DNA of 45,625 nt from Magnetococcales bacterium. Its GTDB lineage: Bacteria; Pseudomonadota; Magnetococcia; Magnetococcales; DC0425bin3. Shown in pieces: positions 16,181 through 24,562 of the stretch. Position 1 is the stretch's first letter; the number at the start of each line of letters is the position of its first letter. Under the pieces are notes generated by a model. That model did no database searches and had not been told where the DNA came from. It worked only from the letters and a program-made list of their open reading frames with translations. The stretch spans positions 1-45,625 of the forward strand of contig JADGBZ010000019.1 of the NCBI GenBank assembly GCA_015231175.1, in the 5' to 3' direction. The position numbers and the translations under genes were made by a program.

Positions 16181-17149
16181 TCATGCTCCTGGTTCCAACC
16201 CCCAAAACTGCGTCAGGCGCTCGCTGACACAACTTGTTGTGTCCGGAAAAAAGAGCCCCTGCCGGCCACAGCCATGGCTTGGATCCACGGATTGTCCGTG
16301 TCCCTGATCGAGCCGATGTTCCTCCACGACGACATCCCCCTGGGGTAGTCGGTACTGGAGGCGCTGGTGACCGTCCACTCTCTCTTGTTGTCCATCATGC
16401 GTGTCTACACCGTGCAACGAACGCCACTGCTCGACAAGTTCCCGGGCATTATCCGGATTGACCACCCAATCGTGACTTCCCTGCCATATGGAGACCCGGG
16501 GCCAATGTCGGGGCGGGGAAACGGCCTGACGCACCCGATCTCCCCACTCCTGCGCCGTGCGGTCCGGGGCAAAAGCCATGCACAGAGCCCCTTGCCAGGC
16601 ATTGCTGGCACACCGGGCAGGTATGCCCGCAACGATCCCGCCACCGGCAAAAGTGTCTGGCGAGGTGGCCAACATCAGGGATGCCATGGCGCCGCCCCCC
16701 GACAGACCGGTGATGAACACCCGTCGCCGATCGACAGGGTACGTTCGAGTCACTTGGCCGATCATGGCCATGATGGAGGCCACCTCTCCGCCCCCATGGG
16801 CCTCTTTGCTACCGAACCAGTTGAGGCACCGCATGGGGTTATTCCAAAACTGTTGTTCCGGCAGCAGAAGAATCAATCCAAGTCTCTCGGCCTGTGCCAC
16901 CCAGCCGCTGGCCTGGGCAAAGTGCGCCGCCGACTGGTAACAGCCATGCAGCGCAACGACCAGGGCTGGATGGGGCGCCACCTTCCGGGGCAGATAAAGC
17001 CACATGTGTACATGACCCGGATTGGGAGAAAAATTGTCCACATGGTGCAACCCGGTTTCTTCTCTCGGGACAACCAGGTAGATGACCCATAAAACACCCA
17101 TGACCAACCCGATGCGACGCCGCCATCGATACCGCAACCACATCGCCAT
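16181..17149 (-). CDS. PHB depolymerase-family esterase (alpha/beta hydrolase), membrane-anchored
   Basis: Encodes 322 residues from the ATG at 17149; a GTG at 17176 would add nine residues. An N-terminal membrane anchor (RRRIGLVMGVLWVIYLVV) places the catalytic domain outside the inner membrane. The hydrolase shows the oxyanion region VVALHGCYQSAAHFAQ, nucleophile motif ITGLSGGGAMA, acid region GSHDWVVNPDN and a His in DQGHGQSVDP. This matches the LpqC/PhaZ-type esterase family. Polymer degradation is not implied; such enzymes also act on feruloyl or other esters. It ends the minus-strand envelope cluster and is flanked by interspersed elements on both sides. Confidence 0.85.
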   Translation of the reverse strand: MAMWLRYRWRRRIGLVMGVLWVIYLVVPREETGLHHVDNFSPNPGHVHMWLYLPRKVAPHPALVVALHGCYQSAAHFAQASGWVAQAERLGLILLLPEQQFWNNPMRCLNWFGSKEAHGGGEVASIMAMIGQVTRTYPVDRRRVFITGLSGGGAMASLMLATSPDTFAGGGIVAGIPARCASNAWQGALCMAFAPDRTAQEWGDRVRQAVSPPRHWPRVSIWQGSHDWVVNPDNARELVEQWRSLHGVDTHDGQQERVDGHQRLQYRLPQGDVVVEEHRLDQGHGQSVDPSHGCGRQGLFFPDTTSCVSERLTQFWGLEPGA

Positions 17150-17172
17150 GGATTTTTTTTTTCCGTCATGGG

Positions 17173-17250
17173 GCACTGTTCACCACCCGACAACGCATTG
17201 GGGACCGGGGGGCTGGCTCCCTGGCAGGTCCAGGACAGAGTCCTGTCCTG
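17173..17250 (-). repeat. Interspersed element, copy C (one end only)
   Basis: The end GCACTGTTCACCACCC (17173-17188) is followed by the inverted core (GGGGGGCTGGCTCCCTGG) and a GGACAGAGTCCTGTCC hairpin. The other terminal repeat is missing. The element stops where the methyltransferase stop codon (17251) begins, so it fills the gap between that gene and the esterase start. Confidence 0.65.
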
Positions 17251-18177
17251 TTACCCATCCAGACCCCCTGTGGTGGCAACGGGCGTTTCCTCATGGTCCG
17301 TGGATGGGGGTTTACGCAGATGAATCAAGATAATGGCCGCCATGGAAATGAATCGGGCATGGCCAACAAAGAGAAAATCCAAAAATTTCAAGGGTGCCAA
17401 TGGCACGCACAGGAGGAGATAAAGCAAGCCTTGCAGTTTTGGTTGACCAAAGCTGAGCAGAATGGAAAAAAACTCCGTCACGGCTGCGTTGAAGAGGGAA
17501 AAAGGACCGGCCACGGTGATTTGTTGGAGCACCTGCCAGCCGGAAAAAAGGTGCGCCAGACCGGCATGGGTGTAGCGTTGGAAATCGTCAGGCGAGGCGT
17601 GAAAGGGGTAGAGAAATGGAACCACATGAATATTCTCACCATTGGGCTTGGTAATCCTTTGGATTTCTTCCCAGGCATGATGGATGTATGGAATGTGTTC
17701 CATGACATTGTTGGTCAGTACCATCGTCACTGAATGGGAGCGAAATGGCAGTTGGTGGATGCTGCACACAATATCCACAGCTGCATAGTCCACGACATCT
17801 ATGGCGAACACATCCGGGTGGATCCGATGGTTGCCGCTTCCCAAATCCAGGACGATCTCCTCGCCGGGCCGACAGGATTTCAGCAGATATCCCAGAGTGT
17901 CATACGGGTAGCTTGGAGATATGGCGGGCCGGACAAGGCGATAATAGAGTGGACCCAGGAGACGTTTGAAATGATATTTCATCCCATCCAGGGAGTCTTG
18001 GGTCTGGATGGGGGTGATAAAATGGATGGCGCCATTTTTCACAGGATAGGTGGCGTGGCAGGATGGACACACCAGAGCCGAATCCTGCTGGGTCGACTCT
18101 CCTTGCTGGATCAGATCCCCCTTGCAACCGGGACAAACACAAACTCTGAGGATTTTTGCAAATTTTTCCGGGTTCAT
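17251..18177 (-). CDS. Zinc-ribbon SAM methyltransferase with C-terminal membrane segment
   Basis: Encodes 308 residues from the ATG at 18177, supported by AGGA upstream; a longer frame to 18495 overlaps the ubiC gene. Residues 10-50 form a Trm112-like zinc ribbon with two Cys pairs (CVCPGCKGDLI and VCPSCHATYPVKNGAI). A Rossmann methyltransferase follows with VLDLGSGNHRIHPDV (about 112-126) and NVMEHIPYIHHAWEE. A hydrophobic stretch near the C-terminus (LLYLLLCVPLAPLKFLDFLF) suggests membrane association. Such proteins occur in glycan and lipid-linked sugar clusters. It starts 17 nt after ubiC. Confidence 0.8.
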   Translation of the reverse strand: MNPEKFAKILRVCVCPGCKGDLIQQGESTQQDSALVCPSCHATYPVKNGAIHFITPIQTQDSLDGMKYHFKRLLGPLYYRLVRPAISPSYPYDTLGYLLKSCRPGEEIVLDLGSGNHRIHPDVFAIDVVDYAAVDIVCSIHQLPFRSHSVTMVLTNNVMEHIPYIHHAWEEIQRITKPNGENIHVVPFLYPFHASPDDFQRYTHAGLAHLFSGWQVLQQITVAGPFSLFNAAVTEFFSILLSFGQPKLQGLLYLLLCVPLAPLKFLDFLFVGHARFISMAAIILIHLRKPPSTDHEETPVATTGGLDG

Positions 18178-18194
18178 TTTCCTGGATCCTTTTG

Positions 18195-18770
18195 TTACGG
18201 CCACGCAAGGAACATTTCCAGGATGCGCGCCCGCATCACAGAACCGGTCAAAAACAGGGAGCGCCTGCACCAAAAAGGGTGATGGGGGAGCATGCCTGCA
18301 CGCAGAGCCAACTCTGGCGCCCTGACCCGGGCCAACTCCAGGTGCTGGCGGCTGACCTCGCCATCCCGTTCCTGGAACACCATACCCAAGGGTTCTTCGC
18401 CTTGTTCCACGGCACTCCGAACGACCTGTGCAAGGCCATCCAGCAACATTTCCGAGTGGGCAAAGATCAAATCTTTCCGAGCAATGCTCAGCCAAGCCTC
18501 CCGAACCAGGATTTCCTTGCCAACCGGAAGCTGGGGAAGTCCCTGCCAGAGCACCAAGTTTTCTTGCCAGGATGGCCGCAGAGTCTGCCGCTCCAGGCGA
18601 ACCCGCAAAGGCTTTCCTGTGGTGGTTTCCAGGTGGCGGGTCAATGAACCGTCACAAACTAAGGCCTGCTGCAAAGGGGGATCCAAAACGGAGAAGGATG
18701 CACTTTTTTCGGTCAGAGACAAGCAACCTTGCCATCCCTCAAAAATCTGTAATGAAGAGAGGATATCCAT
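18195..18770 (-). CDS. ubiC: Chorismate lyase-like protein (UbiC family)
   Basis: Encodes 191 residues, close to E. coli UbiC in length. UbiC removes pyruvate from chorismate to give 4-hydroxybenzoate for ubiquinone. By eye it parallels E. coli UbiC in several places: SLTRHLETTTGKPLRVRLER, VREAWLSI (its Arg corresponds to the catalytic-site R76), EPLGMVFQE, and the end block FWCRRSLFLTG...ILEMFLAW (its Glu corresponds to E155). Sequence similarity is modest overall. The gene lies between a glycosyltransferase and a methyltransferase rather than next to ubiA, so a role in another 4-hydroxybenzoate-derived product cannot be excluded. Confidence 0.72.
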   Translation of the reverse strand: MDILSSLQIFEGWQGCLSLTEKSASFSVLDPPLQQALVCDGSLTRHLETTTGKPLRVRLERQTLRPSWQENLVLWQGLPQLPVGKEILVREAWLSIARKDLIFAHSEMLLDGLAQVVRSAVEQGEEPLGMVFQERDGEVSRQHLELARVRAPELALRAGMLPHHPFWCRRSLFLTGSVMRARILEMFLAWP

Positions 18771-18852
18771 GGTCCCGTCATCTCATCCCGACCCAAGAAA
18801 AACCGGAGTCCCGCCCAAACCACCCCATCTGGCAGGGTGCAGCCTTTCCAGG

Positions 18853-19833
18853 TCAACCTGTTTTTCGCGTGCCTCTCTTGGCCTTGAGTTCATATTGGGA
18901 AATGCCGTCTTTCTCGTGCATGATCCGAATGATCAACTCCCCGAGCAAACCGTGAGCGACCAGTATCACCCCCGTCAGCATCATGGTCACACCCAACAAA
19001 AGCAGGGGTCGTTCGCCAATATTGTGACCCTGGACAAATTTCACCCAGGCCAGGTACAGGGAGATCAGGAAACCGCTGCCTCCGATATAAAACCCCAAGC
19101 GACCGAAAAATTGGATGGGCCTTTGAATATACTTGCGCAAAAAATTGATCAGCAGAAGATCGAGGACGACTCTGAAAATTTTATTCAGGCTGTATTTGGA
19201 TTTGCCAAAGACTCTGGGACGATGATTGACCGGGAGTTCACGTATCTCCGCACCAACGGCGCTGAGCAGGGCAGGCAGGAAGCGGTGCAACTCCCCATAG
19301 ACCCGCAGCCGGGATAGAACATCCCGACGGTAGACTTTCAGGGAACAACCATAATCATTCAGGTGAACGCCGGTTTTTTTGGATATGATGCGGTTGGCGA
19401 CCTGGGAAAAGAAAACACCCAGAGGGGGATCTTTGCGAATTTTCCTCCAGCCCGACACCACATCCACATCTTCGGTTTTCAGGTGATTCAGCAAAAGGGG
19501 AATATCTTGCGGATCGTTTTGCAGATCCCCATCCATGGTGATGACGATGTCACCCTGAGCGTGATCGAATCCGGCCTGCAATGCGGTGGACTGGCCATAA
19601 TTCCTGGCCAACCGGATCACACGCAGTTCCGGAACTTCCGGTATGAGGCGCTGGAGGTTGGGCACCGTTTGATCGCTTGAGCCGTCGTCGACAAAGATGA
19701 TTTCGAAGGTTTTGCCCAAGCTTCTGGCCACATCCAGGATCTCCTGGGCGAGCATGCTGACGTTTTCTTCTTCGTTATAGACTGGAATGACGAGGCTCAA
19801 ATCAGTGGGAGCTTCTCCAGATAAATCACTCAT
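18853..19833 (-). CDS. Family 2 glycosyltransferase, DPM1/ArnC/GtrB type
   Basis: Encodes 326 residues from the ATG at 19833, chosen because GGAG (19841-19844) is 7 nt upstream; the ATG at 19839 is too close to it. GT-A features are SLVIPVYNEEENV, IIFVDDGSSDQT and TMDGDLQNDP. Two C-terminal membrane helices (about 228-258 and 268-292) place it with polyprenyl-phosphate sugar transferases. These load glucose, mannose or aminoarabinose onto undecaprenyl phosphate at the inner membrane. It sits between a methyltransferase and ubiC in the minus-strand envelope cluster. The sugar cannot be deduced. Confidence 0.9.
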   Translation of the reverse strand: MSDLSGEAPTDLSLVIPVYNEEENVSMLAQEILDVARSLGKTFEIIFVDDGSSDQTVPNLQRLIPEVPELRVIRLARNYGQSTALQAGFDHAQGDIVITMDGDLQNDPQDIPLLLNHLKTEDVDVVSGWRKIRKDPPLGVFFSQVANRIISKKTGVHLNDYGCSLKVYRRDVLSRLRVYGELHRFLPALLSAVGAEIRELPVNHRPRVFGKSKYSLNKIFRVVLDLLLINFLRKYIQRPIQFFGRLGFYIGGSGFLISLYLAWVKFVQGHNIGERPLLLLGVTMMLTGVILVAHGLLGELIIRIMHEKDGISQYELKAKRGTRKTG

Positions 19834-19905
19834 TCTCATGCTCCACAGCGCCTTCAGGGTAGTCCATGCACCGATAGGTCAAGGCAAAACGGTACCGTGT
19901 GTCGG

Positions 19906-20667
19906 TCAGAACGGGATATAGTATACGTTTCGCTCATGGATGCAATGCAGCAACTCGCGCAGATAGGCCCAGGAGAGATAGTGGCGCAGATATCCCGGCG
20001 CCATGCCCCGCATGCCCTTGCCGTGTACGGTGGTATTGAACGAAAGATGGTAGCCTGGCACCTTGTAATTCCCACGGAGATAGCCGAGGACACCATAACT
20101 CCGGTACGGGCGACAGCCGAGTTTGATGAAATAGTCACAATGTTTCAGTACTTCTTCATAAAGTTCCGGGGTCTCTTTGGGATGAGTCGGACCATAGGCA
20201 TCAAAAATGATATCGAAATGCAGATCGGGTTGCGAACGGAGGTATTCCAGGGCGTTGGCGCAGACATAGTTGACGCCGGGAAAGAGCTTTTTTGCTGTGG
20301 AGATGGCCAAAGGGTTCATATCCAAGCCGACCACGTTGGGAATGGAGTGACTCAAAAGCCAAGGGCTGACACCAAACCCACAGGCAATTTCAAGGAAACT
20401 TCCTGGGGGTTTCTGATCCAGGTAGCGGAAGATGGGTTTTTGTCGCTCCGTGATCCAAAACATGACGGTCAAGATATTGGACAGGGGATTGTGCGGTTCG
20501 AGAAATGTCTTGTTCAGAGGGTATTCAATCTCCAACCCTTGGATTTTGTCCAAAATATAATTTTTAAATCGGACAGGTCCATCCTTGTTCAAAAAATAAT
20601 CGTTGATCGCTGTCAGATTGTCATATTTTTTATGGAACGTCCTTGAGTATAAATAACTGATTCCCAT
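19906..20667 (-). CDS. SAM-dependent methyltransferase of the envelope cluster
   Basis: Encodes 253 residues from the ATG at 20667, preceded by GAGAAAG; a TTG at 20715 is an in-frame alternative. Motif I reads GSFLEIACGFGVSPWLLS (about 88-105 in the shorter form), then GLDMNPLAISTAKKLF and FDIIFDAYGPTHP. The C-terminal third is aromatic and basic (GYLRHYLSWAYLRELLHC). No substrate can be assigned. It lies between a polytopic membrane protein and a DPM1-type glycosyltransferase, so modification of a lipid-linked or surface sugar is a reasonable inference. Confidence 0.75.
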   Translation of the reverse strand: MGISYLYSRTFHKKYDNLTAINDYFLNKDGPVRFKNYILDKIQGLEIEYPLNKTFLEPHNPLSNILTVMFWITERQKPIFRYLDQKPPGSFLEIACGFGVSPWLLSHSIPNVVGLDMNPLAISTAKKLFPGVNYVCANALEYLRSQPDLHFDIIFDAYGPTHPKETPELYEEVLKHCDYFIKLGCRPYRSYGVLGYLRGNYKVPGYHLSFNTTVHGKGMRGMAPGYLRHYLSWAYLRELLHCIHERNVYYIPF

Positions 20668-20757
20668 ATTCTTTCTCAATATCAAACGGTTTAGGGGAGG
20701 GATTGTCGCTGTCAAGAGGTTCGGACCATTCGGAAAGGCGGGGGCCTCATGCCGTGC

Positions 20758-22731
20758 TCAGGGTTTGTCGCAATTGTGGCGATCCGCAAGAAAATAGAGA
20801 TGGACAGGACCAAACTTGCCAGCAAAATCCAGATACAACCTGGCAGGGTTGGCCAACTTGAATCGCGACAAAACAACACGTCCGCCCATGCGAACAAACT
20901 GGCACATATCATAATCCAGAGGAATCTCCGCCAAGTGACGGCTTTCTTTGGCTACATGGGCATAGAGATGCGAAGCAATCTTGTTGTCGAGGTGGTCTTT
21001 GGCTTTTTCCCGGGCATGAATTTTTTCAAATTCATAAAAATAGGCGAGGGGGAAATCGTAAAAAACACCGTCCAGTATGGGATAGCCATGAAACAGGGCA
21101 ATCGAGGGTGGTATCCCGATGCTGAGCACCTTTGCGGCCTGTTTGCCGGCAGGGACACGCGCCCGGACGAGGGGATCGATCTGGCGGAAAACATCCAGCA
21201 TGTAGTAGTCGCGCAGTCGAAGGTATCCGCGATCATTCATGATGAGGGAATCTTCCGAGGTATAGACCTCTGTCCCTAGAATTTTGCCCAAGGTTACCCT
21301 GCTGTCTGCGCTGCCCTGCAAAATCTGTTGGTTGCCGGAGATCCATTGGACCATGGCAGCCCTGAACCCCATCTCCGGGGAGAGTCCCAGGCGATCCTTG
21401 ATGGTCTCCTTGGCTCCCGGAAACTGGAACAGGGTATGAAGTGTCGCCAGCACCGTAAAAACGATCAAGAGTTTTTCCATGCCCAGCCATGCACGTCGTG
21501 CGATGGTTTCGTGAACGATGTGGAGACTCAGGGCGAAAACAACCCACCACACCGTTGGCGAGATCGTATCCAGGCGCTTCAGATCCAGGGGCAGGTTGAA
21601 CCATTTCATCAGGAACTGCTCGCTGTCGAAAAGGGCAAAAAAGAGGCTGATCAGGAGTTGCAATCCCAACAGAAACCAGAGCAGCCTGCCGGCATTTGCC
21701 AGCGGTTCCTGACTCAGGGCACTCTCCTGACGACCCTCTGCCACTCCCAGCGGAGTGGTACCTTTTCCACCCACCAAACTGGCCCATCCAACCATGACCA
21801 AAGCCATGAAAACCCAGGGGAAGTGATAGGAAAAATGGCGGGTTTTCAGACCCAGGAAAAAGTGATTGAAGAAGACACTCAAAACCTTGCTCAATTGGAA
21901 CTCGGTGTGGATATCAAATTTTCCCTGTATGCGATAGGAAGTATATTCGTAGGCTGGGAAAAACCAGTGATAAAAAAGACGGTGCTCGCCTGCCACGGAG
22001 ATGACAACGAGAAGGAGGGTCGCCAACGCCATGTGCCGCCGGGTCGGGTGGCCGATCCAATAGGCATGGAGCGTTGCCAGGAGCAACCAGCCACAGGCCA
22101 TGAATCCACCCCAGGCCAAGGCGGAAAAAAATGGGTATACACAGATGGCCACCCAACTCATCGCTCCCGCACGACTGCGCCAGATGTTGATGGTGGCCCA
22201 TGCCAGGAGAGGGAGATAGACCACGGTGCCACTGCGTGTCATGGAGTGCGGAATAACAGCAAAAGCAAAGGCAACCACCCCCACAATAGAGGCTTTCAAC
22301 CGGCTGTTTTGGGGAATGATGTGGTCGTGCAACAACAACATCATGCCGAAAAAGGCCACCCCATGCACAAGGAAGCGTTCGACGACAAACCCCGTGAAGG
22401 GATCGAAAAGCCGGTACAGGTTGTAGGCCAGGTGGAAATCTCCCATGGCCAGGGCATTGTACGGCATCCCTCCGGCCAGATCCGGGACCATGTAGTTCAA
22501 GTCCAGGAACAGGCCAGGAAGTCTGGCCCGCAGGACATAGTATGGCAGAAAGCTGTCCAGAAAATCTTGGGCAATGGCAAACGCATTTCCAGGAGGCAGG
22601 CTCTGAAAGACCAGCAGGCCGACCAACAGCATCGCAAAGAGAACCAGAATCAGATGCCTGGAACGATCCGTGGAGGGGGCGGAGCGATTCACGCAAGAGG
22701 CCTCATCTGTAAAAGATTGAAATGGGGGCAT
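20758..22731 (-). CDS. Polytopic membrane protein, possibly DUF6044-like
   Basis: Encodes about 657 residues if the ATG at 22731 is used; the frame extends to 22833 without a better start. Ten or more hydrophobic segments are visible in the first two thirds (for example HLILVLFAMLLVGLLVF, FFGMMLLL, WLLLATLHAYWIG). They are followed by a soluble C-terminal region of about 200 residues. The layout, with an early acidic 'AQDFLDSFLPYYV' loop, resembles large bacterial membrane proteins of the DUF6044/YkoS or GT-C type, but this is tentative. It heads the minus-strand cluster with methyltransferases and a polyprenyl-type glycosyltransferase, suggesting an envelope glycan role. Confidence 0.7.
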   Translation of the reverse strand: MPPFQSFTDEASCVNRSAPSTDRSRHLILVLFAMLLVGLLVFQSLPPGNAFAIAQDFLDSFLPYYVLRARLPGLFLDLNYMVPDLAGGMPYNALAMGDFHLAYNLYRLFDPFTGFVVERFLVHGVAFFGMMLLLHDHIIPQNSRLKASIVGVVAFAFAVIPHSMTRSGTVVYLPLLAWATINIWRSRAGAMSWVAICVYPFFSALAWGGFMACGWLLLATLHAYWIGHPTRRHMALATLLLVVISVAGEHRLFYHWFFPAYEYTSYRIQGKFDIHTEFQLSKVLSVFFNHFFLGLKTRHFSYHFPWVFMALVMVGWASLVGGKGTTPLGVAEGRQESALSQEPLANAGRLLWFLLGLQLLISLFFALFDSEQFLMKWFNLPLDLKRLDTISPTVWWVVFALSLHIVHETIARRAWLGMEKLLIVFTVLATLHTLFQFPGAKETIKDRLGLSPEMGFRAAMVQWISGNQQILQGSADSRVTLGKILGTEVYTSEDSLIMNDRGYLRLRDYYMLDVFRQIDPLVRARVPAGKQAAKVLSIGIPPSIALFHGYPILDGVFYDFPLAYFYEFEKIHAREKAKDHLDNKIASHLYAHVAKESRHLAEIPLDYDMCQFVRMGGRVVLSRFKLANPARLYLDFAGKFGPVHLYFLADRHNCDKP

Positions 22732-22983
22732 GCACCCGGGCAACCACGGCTGGGCGTCGCATGGCCACGCGCCGGGTATGGTATCCTTTGTCGCCCTTGA
22801 TGACAACCGACCGTCACCCGGATTCCAGGGCAATCGCCTGAAAAAGGGCAGTGCATCTCTTTGGTTGATCGTGCAGAACCCTGCGGGAGTGTTCTATCTG
22901 CCAAGGAGGGTATGATGGCTGTCGTGGATGTTCGGTGTCTCTGTGTGTGGAAGTTTGAAGGTTGTAAAATTCAGGAAACAGGT

Positions 22984-23235
22984 TCACAGGCTCGAATAAG
23001 CCTCCACCGGAACCTGGATGGTCCTCATGGGTTTCTTGCCTGTGCTCTGAATGGCATGAAAATCGGCCTCAATGCGCTTCAAAACGGTGGACTCGAAATA
23101 CCGTTCACCACAAAACTCGCATTCCAGACAAGGGACATCGGTCACCACCATGAATCGCTCTCCAAACCGGTAGAGATATTCCACCTGCCTGGCAACCATG
23201 TGGCGGTGGCCGCAGAAGGGACATTTTCCAGCCAT
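22984..23235 (-). CDS. YgiT-type zinc-finger antitoxin
   Basis: Encodes 83 residues from the ATG at 23235, with AGAGGGG 8 nt upstream. Two CxxC pairs (KCPFCGHRH at the start and CEFCGERYF in the middle) form the YgiT/MqsA-type zinc finger. A C-terminal tail (KPMRTIQVPVEAY) matches the end of this family. Such proteins neutralise a small RNase-like toxin and often repress their own operon. It starts one nt after the DUF4258 gene stop, so the toxin is translated first, as in mqsRA. Confidence 0.85.
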   Translation of the reverse strand: MAGKCPFCGHRHMVARQVEYLYRFGERFMVVTDVPCLECEFCGERYFESTVLKRIEADFHAIQSTGKKPMRTIQVPVEAYSSL

Positions 23236-23236
23236 A

Positions 23237-23551
23237 TCAATCACCCCTCTCGAAAGGTGTTTTAAACTTCGGCGGGCCGGGAATGTAGACGGTGATGATC
23301 ACCATCCGTTCTTCCCATTGACCGCAAACCACATGCACAGGCTTACCCGCATGGGTAAATCCAACCACCAGACAGCTTTCCCCACGTCCAGTGTCGTCGT
23401 ACTGCTCCAGCATCCGCCCGGTAAGAATGGCTTGTTCAACTTCAACGAGGGTCAGGCCGTCGTTGCCACGCTCCTGATCGCCATGCCGGGAGTAGAAGTA
23501 GGTATCTTCACGGACGGAGTGTCGAATCCATTCCAGGTCTGTCAATTCCAT
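23237..23551 (-). CDS. DUF4258-domain toxin
   Basis: Encodes 104 residues. The DUF4258 pattern is visible: an N-terminal helix (DLEWIRHSVRED), EVEQAILTGRMLEQY, then strands with RGESCLVVGFTHAGKPVHVV and MVIITVYIPGPPKF. This family belongs to the RelE/BrnT-like toxin-like folds and is commonly paired with YgiT-type antitoxins. GGAAAGGG immediately precedes the ATG. The pair sits at the edge of an accessory patch of transposase relics. Toxic activity is inferred from family and pairing only. Confidence 0.82.
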   Translation of the reverse strand: MELTDLEWIRHSVREDTYFYSRHGDQERGNDGLTLVEVEQAILTGRMLEQYDDTGRGESCLVVGFTHAGKPVHVVCGQWEERMVIITVYIPGPPKFKTPFERGD

Positions 23552-23651
23552 CCCTTTCCATCACAACAGACTATCTTTTGGGTCAGCAGCCCGTTGATCG
23601 AGATTCCCTGGTCGCGAGGGCATGCGGTCCAACACGGGGTGGGAATCTCCC

Positions 23652-23970
23652 GTGGATCCTGATGCTCAGGCGGCCAGGCTGAAGGACGGCAGTACGCATT
23701 TTGCCTACAAGCCGGGACACGCGGTGGATTTGGAAACCGGGGCGGTCGTGGCATTGGAAAAGGGTTCATGGAAAAGCCGGATTGCCGAACCTGAGCGGTC
23801 TGGGGTCCAGCACTGGCGCGGCGATGATGAGGCACGCCGGACGGTATACAACAACCGTATACGGTTTTCGTCCGAGATCGGCAAGGCAATGATGCGCGAG
23901 CGCGACGAGCTATTCTGTTCATCGTTTTGGTCATGGCTCCGAAGGCTGCAAATCTTCTGCTGGTGGTCTT
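23652..23970 (+). pseudogene. Transposase relic (IS1182/IS5-like), internally deleted
   Basis: The plus frame reads VDPDAQAARLKDGSTHFAYK then PGHAVDLETGAVVALE, a signature of the DDE core of IS1182/IS5-type transposases. It jumps directly to a later part of such proteins (KSRIAEPE...QHWRGDDEARRTVYNNR, then GKAMMRERDELFCSSF). The middle of the gene is therefore deleted in frame. After about 23925 the similarity ends or shifts frame. No start, ends or inverted repeats were recognised. Confidence 0.65.
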
Positions 23971-24139
23971 CATGGCACCCTTGTTGGAGTTGTAAAAACG
24001 GGGTTTTTCAACGGGCTGTTAATATAAGATCCTTTTTATTTCTTGCAGTGCAAAAAGAAACAGAAAATAATAATGGTTAGGAGAAAATGCATAAAAAGGA
24101 ATTATGAAGGAAATCTAAGATAAATAAAATAAATTAAGC

Positions 24140-24562
24140 CTATCGAAAAATAAGCAGAAGAATAATAACGATTAAGAGAAATTTCGTAGAAAAAAAGAAT
24201 CCTGAAGAAAATCCAATGTAAATAAAATAGATTAATATTATCGAAACAGATGCACCAAATATGAGAAATAAAATATTTTTAATTAATTCACTAATATTAT
24301 TTATAATTTTCTTTAAACTAATTCTTTTTACTGATCCACCAATATTATTTAGAATTTTTTTAAAGGAAAAAGATTTAATAAATTTAAATGCTATATAAAA
24401 TATCATTATAGATATTGCAGAAACAAGAAAAATAAAACTATAATTTACTAAAAACATAGTTTCGATATATAGAACATCCTGCTGGTCAAACACAATGAAA
24501 AAGATCCATAAAATATTGATAGTGGCAATAATAACTGGCTTTCGGTTGCTCCAATGAACCAT
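24140..24562 (-). CDS. Small AT-rich-encoded membrane protein, unknown
   Basis: Encodes 140 residues from the ATG at 24562, which overlaps the Sel1 gene stop (TGATG), so translation is coupled. Three to four hydrophobic segments are visible (PVIIATINILWIFFIVF; NYSFIFLVSAISIMIFYIAF; NILFLIFGASVSIILIYFIY; FLLIVIILLLIF). A basic stretch with KKILNNIGG and KKIINNISE lies between them. The DNA is very AT-rich and Ile/Asn/Lys-coded, unlike nearly all neighbours. This suggests recent transfer together with the Sel1 gene. No family recognised. Confidence 0.65.
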   Translation of the reverse strand: MVHWSNRKPVIIATINILWIFFIVFDQQDVLYIETMFLVNYSFIFLVSAISIMIFYIAFKFIKSFSFKKILNNIGGSVKRISLKKIINNISELIKNILFLIFGASVSIILIYFIYIGFSSGFFFSTKFLLIVIILLLIFR

